A program made the position numbers and the translations under genes. This document shows positions 9,182 to 17,450 of a stretch of 64,000 bases of DNA, piece by piece. The notes under the pieces were generated by a model, which saw nothing but the letters and a program-made list of their open reading frames with translations, was not told the DNA's origin and did no database searches. Position 1 is the first letter of the stretch; each line of letters opens with the position of its first letter. The stretch lies in the NCBI RefSeq assembly GCF_900302445.1, contig NZ_ONZF01000002.1, positions 248,001 through 312,000 on the forward strand, written 5' to 3'. This DNA is from Palleronia abyssalis (GTDB lineage Bacteria; Pseudomonadota; Alphaproteobacteria; Rhodobacterales; Rhodobacteraceae).

Positions 9182-10047
9182 TTTGCGGCTTGCCGTTTTA
9201 GCCAGCGGATCAACGCCGTCAGGGGGCGTGAGCGCGGGCCGGGTCGCGTGAGGATGTGATAAGCTAGATCGCTGTCACTTTCTTCGTAGACAACCTCGAC
9301 CTCGCCACGCGCGATCGGGGTCGCCGCGATCACCCGCGGCAGAATTCCCACCCCGACGCCGGCGCGAATGGCCTCGAGCGTCATGGTGATGTTGGGAAAC
9401 TCACGTGGACGGACTGTTTCGGGAAGCCCGTTCTGCCGGGCCCACAGAAGGTCCTCGGCATTGTTCGCTTCGGTGAGCCATTCCCGGTCGGCCAGGATCG
9501 AAAGGTCCCGGATCGGGCCGGCGATCATGCCGTGCTTTGCAATGACGGCGTGACCGGCATCCATCAGACGCTCGATTTCGACCCCGGGCCAGGGTCCGCG
9601 CCCGTAGCGAAGGGCCATGTCATAGCCTTGGGTACGTAGATCGACGTTTTCGGGCGACGGGACAAGCTCCAGCTCTAGGCCCGGATGCGCGGCCCAGAAC
9701 TCTCCGATCCGGGGCATCAGCCAGTTTGCCGCGAGAGAAGGGGTCAGGGCGATACGGAGCGGCCGGATCCGGTCGCGGGCCAACAGGTCAGAGGCGGCCG
9801 TGGCGATGATGCCGAACCCCTCGGCCAGCGCGGCCGCCAGACGGCGCCCTTCCTCGGTCGGGCGCATCCCACCGCCTTCGCGCAGCATCAGACGACAGGC
9901 GAAATGCGTCTCCAGCCGGCGGACGTGCTGGGCGATGGCCGCGTGGGTGACATTCAGCTCGCGCGCGGCGGCAGTGTACGACCCGCACCGCGCCGCGGCC
10001 TCGAAACCGCGCAACGCCTGAAGGGAGGGAACGTCCTGCCATTCCAT
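9178..10047 (-). CDS. hvrB: LysR-type regulator, HvrB by gene order
   Basis: A 289-aa LysR-type regulator with a standard N-terminal winged helix (about 8-65, including SYTAAARELNVTHAAIAQHVRRLE) and an effector-binding domain after it, closest in style to the GcvA subgroup. In R. capsulatus, HvrB lies next to regA, activates ahcY and a neighbouring orf, and represses itself; the same neighbours occur here, so the name is given by synteny. It is divergent from the 49-aa gene, and a perfect LysR-type palindrome ends just upstream of its ATG. No clear Shine-Dalgarno lies at the usual distance. Confidence 0.85.
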   Translation of the reverse strand: MEWQDVPSLQALRGFEAAARCGSYTAAARELNVTHAAIAQHVRRLETHFACRLMLREGGGMRPTEEGRRLAAALAEGFGIIATAASDLLARDRIRPLRIALTPSLAANWLMPRIGEFWAAHPGLELELVPSPENVDLRTQGYDMALRYGRGPWPGVEIERLMDAGHAVIAKHGMIAGPIRDLSILADREWLTEANNAEDLLWARQNGLPETVRPREFPNITMTLEAIRAGVGVGILPRVIAATPIARGEVEVVYEESDSDLAYHILTRPGPRSRPLTALIRWLKRQAAN

Positions 10048-10048
10048 G

Positions 10049-10063
10049 GTAAGTTCAGCTTAC
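10049..10063. promoter_or_regulatory. Perfect LysR-type palindrome at the hvrB start
   Basis: GTAAG-TTCAG-CTTAC is a perfect inverted repeat containing the T-N11-A core of LysR boxes. It starts one base upstream of the hvrB ATG, where bound protein would block hvrB transcription or initiation, fitting negative autoregulation. CTTAC half-sites also occur near the small gene (10147-10151) and ahcY (11095-11099), but such short matches could be chance. Confidence 0.6.
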
Positions 10064-10185
10064 ACCTTCGATAGGTTTGTGACTCGCTGGACGGCACGCC
10101 TGCGACTATCTCCATGGCATAGAGACCCGAACCACGAATAGCGAGACTTACGATCCAGCCCGGGCCTTCATTAAGGAGAGACGAC

Positions 10186-10335
10186 ATGCTGAACATCTTC
10201 GCCCAGACTTTTATGACCGCGACCCGTCAGGATCCCCAGTCCCGCACGCGCGAACAGGCCCGCCGCGAGAATCCGCTGTATCGCGTCCGTTCTGGCGGTC
10301 TGATCGTCGAGCCGGACAAGACGTCCGACCGGTAA
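10186..10335 (+). CDS. 49-aa basic protein of unknown function between hvrB and ahcY
   Basis: ATG at 10186 preceded by a strong ribosome site (AAGGAG, 10173-10178), stop TAA at 10335. The product begins MLNIFAQTFMTATR, is rich in Arg, Gln and Glu, and has no membrane helix or signal peptide. It is divergent from hvrB and reads toward ahcY. A hairpin with arms CATTGGC/GCCAATG (10338-10362) follows the stop but lacks a T-run. The position recalls the hvrB-controlled orf of R. capsulatus, but I cannot confirm homology. The ribosome site and clean reading frame argue that it is expressed. Confidence 0.65.
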   Translation: MLNIFAQTFMTATRQDPQSRTREQARRENPLYRVRSGGLIVEPDKTSDR

Positions 10336-10429
10336 GCCATTGGCACAAGTGCGCTGCCAATGTACCGCGACCCCCAGACCCGGACGCCATTGGTTTTCGA
10401 AACCTACGATCCAAAACTGCGGAAAGGCT

Positions 10430-11029
10430 TCAGGTCTGCGCCAAAAGCGCCCCGTGCCGCGCGGTGAAGGCCGCGCGAACATCCCGCGGCGCGCGCAGCA
10501 CGATGTCCAGGCCTTCCGTAAGCCGAGGATCGGCACGCCCGAAGAAGCGGGTCGCCTCGGCCTCGGTGAACCCGGCGATCTGCGTGGCCTCCATGAAGGC
10601 CGACACCTTGTCCGCCGCCTTGATCTGGCGCTTCACCTTCGGTGGGATGGTCGCGGGCAGGCCGAAGCGCACATGGATCGCTGCGGTCAGGCGGTCGTCC
10701 AGCGCGCCGTATTCCGGTCCGACGGCCGCCTTCACGGGAGAGATCATGTCGCCGATGACATATTCCGGGGCGTCATGCAGCAATGCGGCAAGACGCCATC
10801 GGGGCGGGGCACCGACGACCATCCGGGCAAACAGCGCCTCGACCAGCAGCGAGTGCTCCGCGACAGAGTAGGGAAAATCGCCCTTGGTCTGGCCGTTCCA
10901 CCGGGCGACGAACGCAAGCCCGTGCGCGATATCCTCGATCTCGATATCCACGGGCGTGGGGTCCAGCAGGTCAAGCCTTCGCCCGGAAAGCATCCTTTGC
11001 CAGGCGCGTGTCTGTTTCGCCATCCGCAT
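10430..11029 (-). CDS. HD-domain phosphohydrolase (YfbR/5'-deoxynucleotidase-like)
   Basis: A 199-aa HD-family metal phosphohydrolase. The metal ligands are visible in VAEHSLLVE (first His) and [11 protein letters not shown] (HD pair). The overall size and the position of the motifs resemble YfbR-type 5'-deoxyribonucleotidases. It lies on the minus strand between the 49-aa gene and ahcY, with its start 85 bp from the divergent ahcY start. The ATG at 11029 or 11023 could be used. The substrate is not known from sequence. Confidence 0.8.
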   Translation of the reverse strand: MRMAKQTRAWQRMLSGRRLDLLDPTPVDIEIEDIAHGLAFVARWNGQTKGDFPYSVAEHSLLVEALFARMVVGAPPRWRLAALLHDAPEYVIGDMISPVKAAVGPEYGALDDRLTAAIHVRFGLPATIPPKVKRQIKAADKVSAFMEATQIAGFTEAEATRFFGRADPRLTEGLDIVLRAPRDVRAAFTARHGALLAQT

Positions 11030-11114
11030 CCTTCCCGCAGCGCAGCATTCCGTTGTCGCTCGGTCATCCCGGTGCTATGGGCGTCGGGACAATTCTTACT
11101 CGGGGACGCAGATC

Positions 11115-12506
11115 ATGCCGGAAGATTACATCGTCAAGGATATTTCGCTGGCCGCCTATGGCCGCAAGGAACTTGATATTGCCGAAACCGAGATGCCGGG
11201 CCTCATGTCCCTGCGCGAGGAATTCGGGTCCGAGAAGCCGCTTTCGGGTGCGCGCATCGTCGGCTCGCTGCACATGACGATCCAGACCGCCGTCCTGATC
11301 GAGACGCTGACCGCGCTGGGCGCCGATGTGCGCTGGGCGTCGTGCAACATCTTCTCGACCCAGGACCACGCTGCCGCCGCGATCGCCGAAGCCGGCGTGC
11401 CGGTCTTCGCGATCAAGGGCCAGTCCCTGGAAGAGCACTGGGATTACCTCGACCGGTCGTTCCAGTTCGAGGACGGTCCGAACATGATCCTCGACGATGG
11501 CGGCGACGCGACGCTTTACGTTCTGCTGGGCGCACGGGTTGAGGCGGGCGAGACGGACCTGATCGAGACCCCGACCTCGGAAGAAGAAGAGTGCGTGTTC
11601 GCCCAGATCAAGAAGCGGATGGAGCAGTCGCCGGGCTGGTTCACCAAGATGCGCGATCAGATCAAGGGTGTTTCGGAAGAGACGACGACCGGCGTTCACC
11701 GCCTGTATGACCTGAAGAAGAAGGGCCAGCTGCCCTTCCCGGCAATCAACGTCAACGACAGCGTCACCAAGTCGAAATTCGACAACAAGTACGGATGCAA
11801 GGAATCGCTGGTCGACGGGATCCGCCGTGCCACCGACACCATGATGGCCGGCAAGGTCGCCGTCGTCTGTGGTTATGGCGATGTCGGCAAGGGCTCGGCC
11901 GCATCACTGCGCGGCGCTGGGGCGCGCGTTAAGGTCACCGAGGTCGATCCGATCTGCGCACTTCAGGCCGCCATGGACGGGTTCGAGGTCGTCGTGCTGG
12001 AAGACGTGATCGACAGCGCCGACATCTTCATCACGACGACGGGCAACAAGGACGTCATCCGCATCGAGCACATGCGCGAGATGAAGGACATGGCGATCGT
12101 CGGTAACATCGGCCACTTCGACAACGAGATTCAGGTCGCCAACCTGAAGAACCACAAGTGGACCAACATCAAGGACCAGGTGGACATGATCGAGATGCCC
12201 TCGGGGCACCGGATCATCCTGCTGTCGCAGGGCCGTCTGCTGAACCTCGGCAACGCCACCGGCCACCCCTCGTTCGTCATGTCGGCGTCGTTCACCAATC
12301 AGGTGCTGGCCCAGATCGAGCTGTGGAAGAACGGCGGGGAGTACGAGAATGACGTCTACATCCTGCCCAAGCATCTCGACGAGAAGGTCGCGGCGCTGCA
12401 TCTGGAGAAGATCGGCGCGAAGCTGACCAAGCTTGCGCCCGAGCAGGCGGCGTATATCGGCGTCACGCCCGAAGGCCCCTTCAAGCCCGAGCACTACCGC
12501 TACTGA
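11115..12506 (+). CDS. ahcY: Adenosylhomocysteinase
   Basis: A 463-aa enzyme that hydrolyses S-adenosylhomocysteine to adenosine and homocysteine, relieving inhibition of methyltransferases. The NAD-binding glycine motif CGYGDVGKG is clear, followed by the acidic ribose ligand in KVTEVDP, and the C-terminus ends KPEHYRY as in the family. The ATG at 11115 gives the family N-terminus ([10 protein letters not shown]); an upstream in-frame extension to 10884 would overlap the divergent HD gene and is rejected. In Rhodobacter its transcription is controlled by HvrB. A strong terminator follows. I see no SAH riboswitch upstream. Confidence 0.97.
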   Translation: MPEDYIVKDISLAAYGRKELDIAETEMPGLMSLREEFGSEKPLSGARIVGSLHMTIQTAVLIETLTALGADVRWASCNIFSTQDHAAAAIAEAGVPVFAIKGQSLEEHWDYLDRSFQFEDGPNMILDDGGDATLYVLLGARVEAGETDLIETPTSEEEECVFAQIKKRMEQSPGWFTKMRDQIKGVSEETTTGVHRLYDLKKKGQLPFPAINVNDSVTKSKFDNKYGCKESLVDGIRRATDTMMAGKVAVVCGYGDVGKGSAASLRGAGARVKVTEVDPICALQAAMDGFEVVVLEDVIDSADIFITTTGNKDVIRIEHMREMKDMAIVGNIGHFDNEIQVANLKNHKWTNIKDQVDMIEMPSGHRIILLSQGRLLNLGNATGHPSFVMSASFTNQVLAQIELWKNGGEYENDVYILPKHLDEKVAALHLEKIGAKLTKLAPEQAAYIGVTPEGPFKPEHYRY

Positions 12507-12513
12507 ATGTATG

Positions 12514-12540
12514 GGGCGGACCATCACGGTCCGCCCTTTC
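12514..12540 (+). terminator. Intrinsic terminator of ahcY
   Basis: Nine perfect base pairs GGGCGGACC/GGTCCGCCC (12514-12522 with 12528-12536), 5-nt loop ATCAC, followed by TTTC, starting 7 bp after the ahcY stop. Confidence 0.85.
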
Positions 12541-12646
12541 ACCGCCCCCGCGGCATTTCTTCTTGCCGATGCGGCCGAATGCCGCGTAGCCCTGACATGG
12601 CGGGGCCGGGACCCCGTTTCAGGGGTATCAAAGGGGGATATAGACC

Positions 12647-12988
12647 ATGAGCCGCCGCGACGAATTGATCGAAACGTATGCCGACGATCTACGTACCAAG
12701 TGCGAGGTCGAGCCGGACATGGACCTTCTGCGCAAGGTGACCATCGGCTGCGGCCCGTCGATCTACAACTCCGACTCGGCCACCGTCGCCGCCTCGGACA
12801 CCGAGGAGCTGAACCGCATCCGCGAGAATTTCCTCATGAAGAAGCTTGGTCTGCCTGATGACGAGAGCCTGATGGGCGGCATTCAGGCCGCGATTAGGAC
12901 CTACGGACGCTCGGACCGGCACAAGTATCGCGCGGTCGTCTATTATCTTCTGGTCAAGCATTTCGGCAAGGAAGACGTCTACGCCTGA
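12647..12988 (+). CDS. DUF2853 family protein
   Basis: A 113-aa soluble protein matching the small DUF2853 family (MSRRDELIETYADDL at the start, YRAVVYYLLVKHFGKE near the end). No catalytic motif or membrane segment is apparent. A good ribosome site (AAAGGGGGA) precedes the ATG. It stands alone after the ahcY terminator, 57 bp before the next gene. Function is unknown. Confidence 0.8.
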   Translation: MSRRDELIETYADDLRTKCEVEPDMDLLRKVTIGCGPSIYNSDSATVAASDTEELNRIRENFLMKKLGLPDDESLMGGIQAAIRTYGRSDRHKYRAVVYYLLVKHFGKEDVYA

Positions 12989-13045
12989 CGCGGACTTTGA
13001 ACCGCAGCCCCCGGCGCTAGCTTTCGTCTGCGGAACGGGGGCGAC

Positions 13046-14092
13046 ATGGCCGGCAAACTGAAATCCTGGCTGTTCGAAAGCGACGCGCCTATGCCATGGC
13101 GCAAGGTCGCGATGATGATTCTCGCCATGGTCCTACCGGCCGTGATCGCGGTGACCTTCATGGGGCGGACCGGGGCCATCGCTTTCGTGGCAGCGATGCC
13201 TGCTTGCCTTGCAGCACAGGATGCCGGTCTGAAGGTTTCGCTGCTAGTCACGTTGGTCATGGGCATGGCCGGGCTGCTCAGTCTTGGAACGCCGGAAATG
13301 TCTTTGCTGGTGGCACCCTTCCTTGGCCTGATGGTCGGCATCTGCGGGTCGTTCGGGCTGGCGAAGGCGGCGATCCGGGGTTTGCTGACCTGGCCGATAT
13401 TCACGTCCCCCATCATCGACAACGGCAACCTGCCAATGCTTTTCGCCGTGTTCGTCGGCGCCATGCTATGGGCGCAAGTGGTGGTCTGGTTGTTCGGAGA
13501 GACCTGTTCGACGGGCACCGAAGACCGCGAAAGCGAGCAGTATGCCATGGTTTTCGGCATCGCCCTTGCGGTTGGACTGACTGCGTCGGTCTGGACCGGG
13601 CAAAGGTACTTTGGATCGCACGGCTTCTGGTTTCCGTTGACGTTCGTGATCCTCGTTTTGCCGCCGCATGGCCAGCTGTTTTCCAGAACCACGAAGCGGA
13701 CACTGGGCACCGTCATCGGGACAGCGGTTGCCATCGGGCTGGCAGCGTTGACAAGTTCCACGTGGATCATGGTCGCCGTCGGGGCGCTGTGCCTGGCGCT
13801 GGGATTCCGGATGCTGCCCTACAGTTATACCGTTTTCACGACACTTCTGACTGTCGCGGTGTTGGAGGTTCTGGCGCTCGTCTCCCAGGTCAATCAGCTT
13901 GCAATCGAAAGAGTCGGCACGATGGCTGCCGCGGCGGGAATGACCGTTGCGTTGGGGGCACTGGGGTTCCTCATCCTGCGCCTGACAAAGCCCGAAGCCC
14001 TTCGCGCCCTGCAGGAAACCGGCATTGAGGATGTGCCGTTGGGCGGCGACCGCCGAAAGGACAGTGCGGCCTCGGCAACGCGGGTCGGCTAA
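13046..14092 (+). CDS. Multi-pass inner-membrane protein, FUSC/DUF2955-like
   Basis: A 348-aa protein of about ten hydrophobic helices arranged as two halves, with a central region rich in acidic residues (CSTGTEDRESEQ) between them. The layout resembles FUSC/DUF2955 putative exporters of aromatic acids and similar compounds; the match is by architecture, not by a diagnostic motif. It starts 57 bp after DUF2853, so they may be co-transcribed. Its stop overlaps the convergent EVE gene by 4 bp (CTAA). Substrate unknown. Confidence 0.6.
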   Translation: MAGKLKSWLFESDAPMPWRKVAMMILAMVLPAVIAVTFMGRTGAIAFVAAMPACLAAQDAGLKVSLLVTLVMGMAGLLSLGTPEMSLLVAPFLGLMVGICGSFGLAKAAIRGLLTWPIFTSPIIDNGNLPMLFAVFVGAMLWAQVVVWLFGETCSTGTEDRESEQYAMVFGIALAVGLTASVWTGQRYFGSHGFWFPLTFVILVLPPHGQLFSRTTKRTLGTVIGTAVAIGLAALTSSTWIMVAVGALCLALGFRMLPYSYTVFTTLLTVAVLEVLALVSQVNQLAIERVGTMAAAAGMTVALGALGFLILRLTKPEALRALQETGIEDVPLGGDRRKDSAASATRVG

Positions 14093-14505
14093 GTCAGCCC
14101 GCCCGTGCGGAGGACGATGCGCCATTCGTTTTCGGTCACGGGCTGAACCGACAGGCGCACAGTCTTCACCAGGGACATCTCGGAAAGCTCGGGCGTCTCC
14201 TTCACCGCGGCCAAGGTGACGGGCCTGGGCAACGATTCGACGGCTTTGACGGTCACGCACTCCCATTTTCCGGTCTCATCGGTGGGGTCGGGCGCAGCTG
14301 GCGCGATGACTTCGACGATGCCGACGCAGGCCTTGTCGCTTTGCGAGTGGTAGAAGAACGCCAGATCCCCGACCGACATCTGCCGCATCATGTTGCGGGC
14401 CTGGTAATTGCGTACGCCAGTCCAGGCCTCGCCTTCGTCGCCCTTCGCGACCTGATCGTCCCACGACCAGTCGGATGGTTCCGATTTCAACAGCCAATAT
14501 TTCAT
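14089..14505 (-). CDS. EVE domain-containing protein
   Basis: A 138-aa single-domain EVE/PUA-like protein ([34 protein letters not shown]). The fold is related to YTH and other modified-base readers, and EVE proteins are thought to bind modified nucleotides. The ATG at 14505 forms an ATGA overlap with the tsaD stop, so it is downstream of and probably coupled to tsaD. A longer in-frame opening up to 14937 is inside tsaD and is not used. Confidence 0.88.
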   Translation of the reverse strand: MKYWLLKSEPSDWSWDDQVAKGDEGEAWTGVRNYQARNMMRQMSVGDLAFFYHSQSDKACVGIVEVIAPAAPDPTDETGKWECVTVKAVESLPRPVTLAAVKETPELSEMSLVKTVRLSVQPVTENEWRIVLRTGGLT

Positions 14506-15554
14506 GCCTTCGCCCCCCGTCGCCCCGATCCCAGCATGGGGGTGGCGCTGCTGTCCAGCGGCCACCGGGGGCGCGGCGCCAGATTCATCCCGTCGTGTGC
14601 GCCCGCCTCGAACAGCTCCGACCCCGCCCAAGCGATCATTGCGGCATTGTCGGTGCAAAGCGGCAGCGGTGGCGCCAGAAAGGGCCGGTCGCAGATCCCC
14701 TCCAGCGCGGACCGGATCGCCCCGTTCGCCGCGACGCCACCGGCCACGGCGAACGCGGTCGCATCGGGGCATAGGGCCAAGGCACGTCGGGACTTCTCGG
14801 CCAATGTTTCGGCGACGGCGCGCTGGAACCCCGCGCAGATATCGTTGCGCAGCGAACGGGGTAGCGCGCCGTCGACTAGGGACGTATCCCGCGCTCGCAG
14901 AACGGCGGTCTTTAGCCCCGAGAACGACAGATCGCACCCCTCGCGGTCAAGCAGGGGGCGCGGAAAGGCGAAGGCCGCCGGATCGCCCGCGGCGGCGGCG
15001 CGCTCGACTGCGGGCCCGCCGGGTTGTAGAAGGCCCAGAAGCTTCGCCACCTTGTCGAACGCCTCGCCCGGCGCATCGTCTATGGTCCCGCCAAGCCGTG
15101 TGAACGCATCGGGGCCGTCCACGCGCAGGAACTGGCAATGCCCGCCCGAGACCAGCAGCATCAGGTAAGGATAAGTCGCACCGTCCGTCAGCCGGGGCGT
15201 CAGGGCATGTCCCGCCAGGTGGTTCACCCCGATCAGGGGAATGCCCGTCCCCATGGCCAACCCCTTTGCGACCATGACCCCGGCCATGACGCCGCCGATC
15301 AGACCCGGCCCGGCCGTCACGGCGATCGCGTCGATTTCGGCCAGCGCGACCTTGGCTTGGCTCAGCGCTTGTTCGACGCAAAGATCCAGCTTTTCCACGT
15401 GCGCGCGAGCGGCGATTTCAGGGACTACGCCGCCAAAGGCCGCGTGAAGATCGGTTTGAGAAGAAACGACATTCGACAGGATCTTTCGGCCCCGCAGGAC
15501 CGCGGACGCGGTGTCATCGCAGCTTGATTCTATACCGAGGATCAGGGGGGGCAT
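14502..15554 (-). CDS. tsaD: TsaD, tRNA t6A37 threonylcarbamoyltransferase
   Basis: A 350-aa ASKHA-fold enzyme that transfers threonylcarbamoyl from TC-AMP to A37. The start [11 protein letters not shown] and the iron-binding HLAGH within [12 protein letters not shown] are diagnostic, as is LLVSGGHCQ. Length is normal. It heads a two-gene unit with the EVE gene, divergent from hemD across 74 bp; the back-to-back tsaD/hemD arrangement is common in this family of bacteria. Confidence 0.96.
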   Translation of the reverse strand: MPPLILGIESSCDDTASAVLRGRKILSNVVSSQTDLHAAFGGVVPEIAARAHVEKLDLCVEQALSQAKVALAEIDAIAVTAGPGLIGGVMAGVMVAKGLAMGTGIPLIGVNHLAGHALTPRLTDGATYPYLMLLVSGGHCQFLRVDGPDAFTRLGGTIDDAPGEAFDKVAKLLGLLQPGGPAVERAAAAGDPAAFAFPRPLLDREGCDLSFSGLKTAVLRARDTSLVDGALPRSLRNDICAGFQRAVAETLAEKSRRALALCPDATAFAVAGGVAANGAIRSALEGICDRPFLAPPLPLCTDNAAMIAWAGSELFEAGAHDGMNLAPRPRWPLDSSATPMLGSGRRGAKA

Positions 15555-15628
15555 CGTGCTGGCCCTCGTTGTTTCGCAGGCGGTTACGGCCTAACACCGT
15601 GGGCACGCACCGTCCATGAGGCATCCTC

Positions 15629-16309
15629 GTGCTGATCCTGACCCGCCCCTTGCCCGCTGCCCGCCGGACTGCAGTCGCGTCGCGGCAGCGCGGCGTCGGG
15701 GGTGCGATCCTGTTCTCGCCGGTCTTGCGAATCCTACCGCGGAAAATGGTTGGCCTGCCCCCGGGAACGCCGATCTTTACCTCCGAAAACGGGGTGCGCG
15801 CGGTCGCGGATCAGGTCGATCTTTCGGGCCGGCCGGTGATTGCAGTTGGACCACGAACCGCTGCTGTGGCGGCGTCATACGGCGCACTGCCCGAGATCAC
15901 GGGCGGGCAGGCAGATGCGCTGGCTACCGCGCTGATCGCGCGCGGAGGAGGCGAATATGTGCATCTCCACGGCGCGCATGTCACCGGAGATCTGGTCGGT
16001 CGTTTGCAAGATGCCGGCATCGCAGCGCAGGCCGAAATGGTGTACGATCAACAACAATTGCCACTGACGGGGGCTGCGCGACACGCGTTACTGGGGTCAA
16101 TTCCGGTTATCCTTCCGCTGTATTCCCCCCGATCAGCCCGGATTGTTGCCTCGGATCTGGGCGAAAAGCCGGTAAATACCCGTGTGATCGCGCTAAGTCA
16201 GCAAGTTGCGCAAAGCTGGCCGTGGACAGACACGGCGCTAGTTGCGACAACGACTGAGGGTCCGGCTATGCTGGACGCGATTGCTGCCGCCGTGGCGGCA
16301 CAGAATTGA
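15629..16309 (+). CDS. hemD: Uroporphyrinogen-III synthase
   Basis: A 226-aa HemD that closes hydroxymethylbilane to uroporphyrinogen III in the haem pathway. HemD is poorly conserved; support comes from the start LILTRPLPAARRTA, the SENGVRAV segment, VGPRTA, and YSPRSARI in the second half, together with hemY downstream. Start is the GTG at 15629. hemC is not adjacent. It opens a co-directional run with the mitofilin-like gene (22-bp gap) and hemY. Confidence 0.9.
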   Translation: MLILTRPLPAARRTAVASRQRGVGGAILFSPVLRILPRKMVGLPPGTPIFTSENGVRAVADQVDLSGRPVIAVGPRTAAVAASYGALPEITGGQADALATALIARGGGEYVHLHGAHVTGDLVGRLQDAGIAAQAEMVYDQQQLPLTGAARHALLGSIPVILPLYSPRSARIVASDLGEKPVNTRVIALSQQVAQSWPWTDTALVATTTEGPAMLDAIAAAVAAQN

Positions 16310-16330
16310 GATGACGCGAGGGGGCAGCAC

Positions 16331-17440
16331 GTGAGCGACGAGACCGGCAGTCAGACGGACACACAATCGACAACGGCCGAACCGCGCGGGTCCGGAGGCT
16401 CGGCCTTTTTCGTGGTCCTCTTGGGCGGATTCCTGGCGGGCGGCATAGGCTATCTTGCTGCCTATTATACCGAGTTTGGGCTGTTCGACACCGGCGGCGA
16501 CGACCAGGTCGCCCAGATCTCCGAGGCGCTGGATGCGCAGGCGGTGCGGCTTCAGCAGATCGAAGCCCAAGCAGATGACGATACCGTCGGGGCCGAGGTC
16601 GGCGCGATGGGGGATCAGTTGGCGCAATTGGCCGCGAGACTCGAGACTATCGAATCCGCCGAACCTGCCGAAATGCCGGAGGCAACCGACCTGACCCCCA
16701 CGAACGACCGGATTTCCGAGTTGGAAGATCAGGTCGCCCAACTTCAAGCGCAGACTGGAGATCAGGCCGCGCGGATCGAGGACAACAGCCAAGCCGAGCA
16801 ACTTGCCGCGCTGACCCAGCAGATTCAGGACCTGTCGACTCAGGTGGAGGAGCAGGCTGCCACGCTAGACAGCCAGCGCCAGACGCTGGAAAGCCAGGCT
16901 GTGGCGATCGAGGACGCCGGTGCCGCCGCTACGGCCGAGGCGAACCGCGTCTCTGCCCAGGCCGCACTCTCCGGGATCGAAGCGGCGTTGGGCGCCGGGC
17001 GTCCCTACGCCGACGAAATCGGTGCGCTACGTTCGACCTCGGAGGTCGAGGTGCCCGATGCCTTGGTTGCCGGTGCCGATGACGGCGTGGCGACGCTTGG
17101 CAGCCTTCAGGAAGATTTCGATGCCTTCGCGCGTGCGGCGCTCAGCGAATCAGTTGCCGCGACAGCCGGCGGTGGTGTTGCCGATCGGCTGGGCGCTTTT
17201 CTGAGGTCGCAAACCAATGCCAGGTCGCTGAACGAACGACAGGGGGGCAGTGCGGATGCCGTCCTTTCACGGGCTGAGGCGCGTTTGAACGAGGGGAACC
17301 TCGAGGCCGCGCTGACCGAGATCGAGGCCCTTCCGGAAGAAGGGCAGGACGCCATGTCCGAATGGCTGGATCGTGCGAATGCCCGGCTCGACGCACTGAG
17401 CGGCTATTCCGATCTTTCTTCCTCCGTCAACGCTAACTGA
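16331..17440 (+). CDS. Mitofilin (Mic60)-like inner-membrane protein
   Basis: A 369-aa protein with a short polar N-terminus, one membrane helix (about residues 24-45), a long Gln/Glu/Ala-rich coiled-coil region (about 60-210) and a compact C-terminal domain. This is the layout of the alphaproteobacterial mitofilin/Mic60 homologues, which shape intracytoplasmic membranes or contact sites and are typically encoded between hemD and hemY. The start is GTG at 16331. No enzymatic motif is seen. The hemY start follows after 10 bp. Confidence 0.82.
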   Translation: MSDETGSQTDTQSTTAEPRGSGGSAFFVVLLGGFLAGGIGYLAAYYTEFGLFDTGGDDQVAQISEALDAQAVRLQQIEAQADDDTVGAEVGAMGDQLAQLAARLETIESAEPAEMPEATDLTPTNDRISELEDQVAQLQAQTGDQAARIEDNSQAEQLAALTQQIQDLSTQVEEQAATLDSQRQTLESQAVAIEDAGAAATAEANRVSAQAALSGIEAALGAGRPYADEIGALRSTSEVEVPDALVAGADDGVATLGSLQEDFDAFARAALSESVAATAGGGVADRLGAFLRSQTNARSLNERQGGSADAVLSRAEARLNEGNLEAALTEIEALPEEGQDAMSEWLDRANARLDALSGYSDLSSSVNAN

Positions 17441-17450
17441 GGACAACATA

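Noticed and set aside
11030-11114. SAH or SAM-type riboswitch upstream of ahcY
   Set aside because: I looked for the conserved core and stems and could not find them; control by HvrB is a sufficient explanation.
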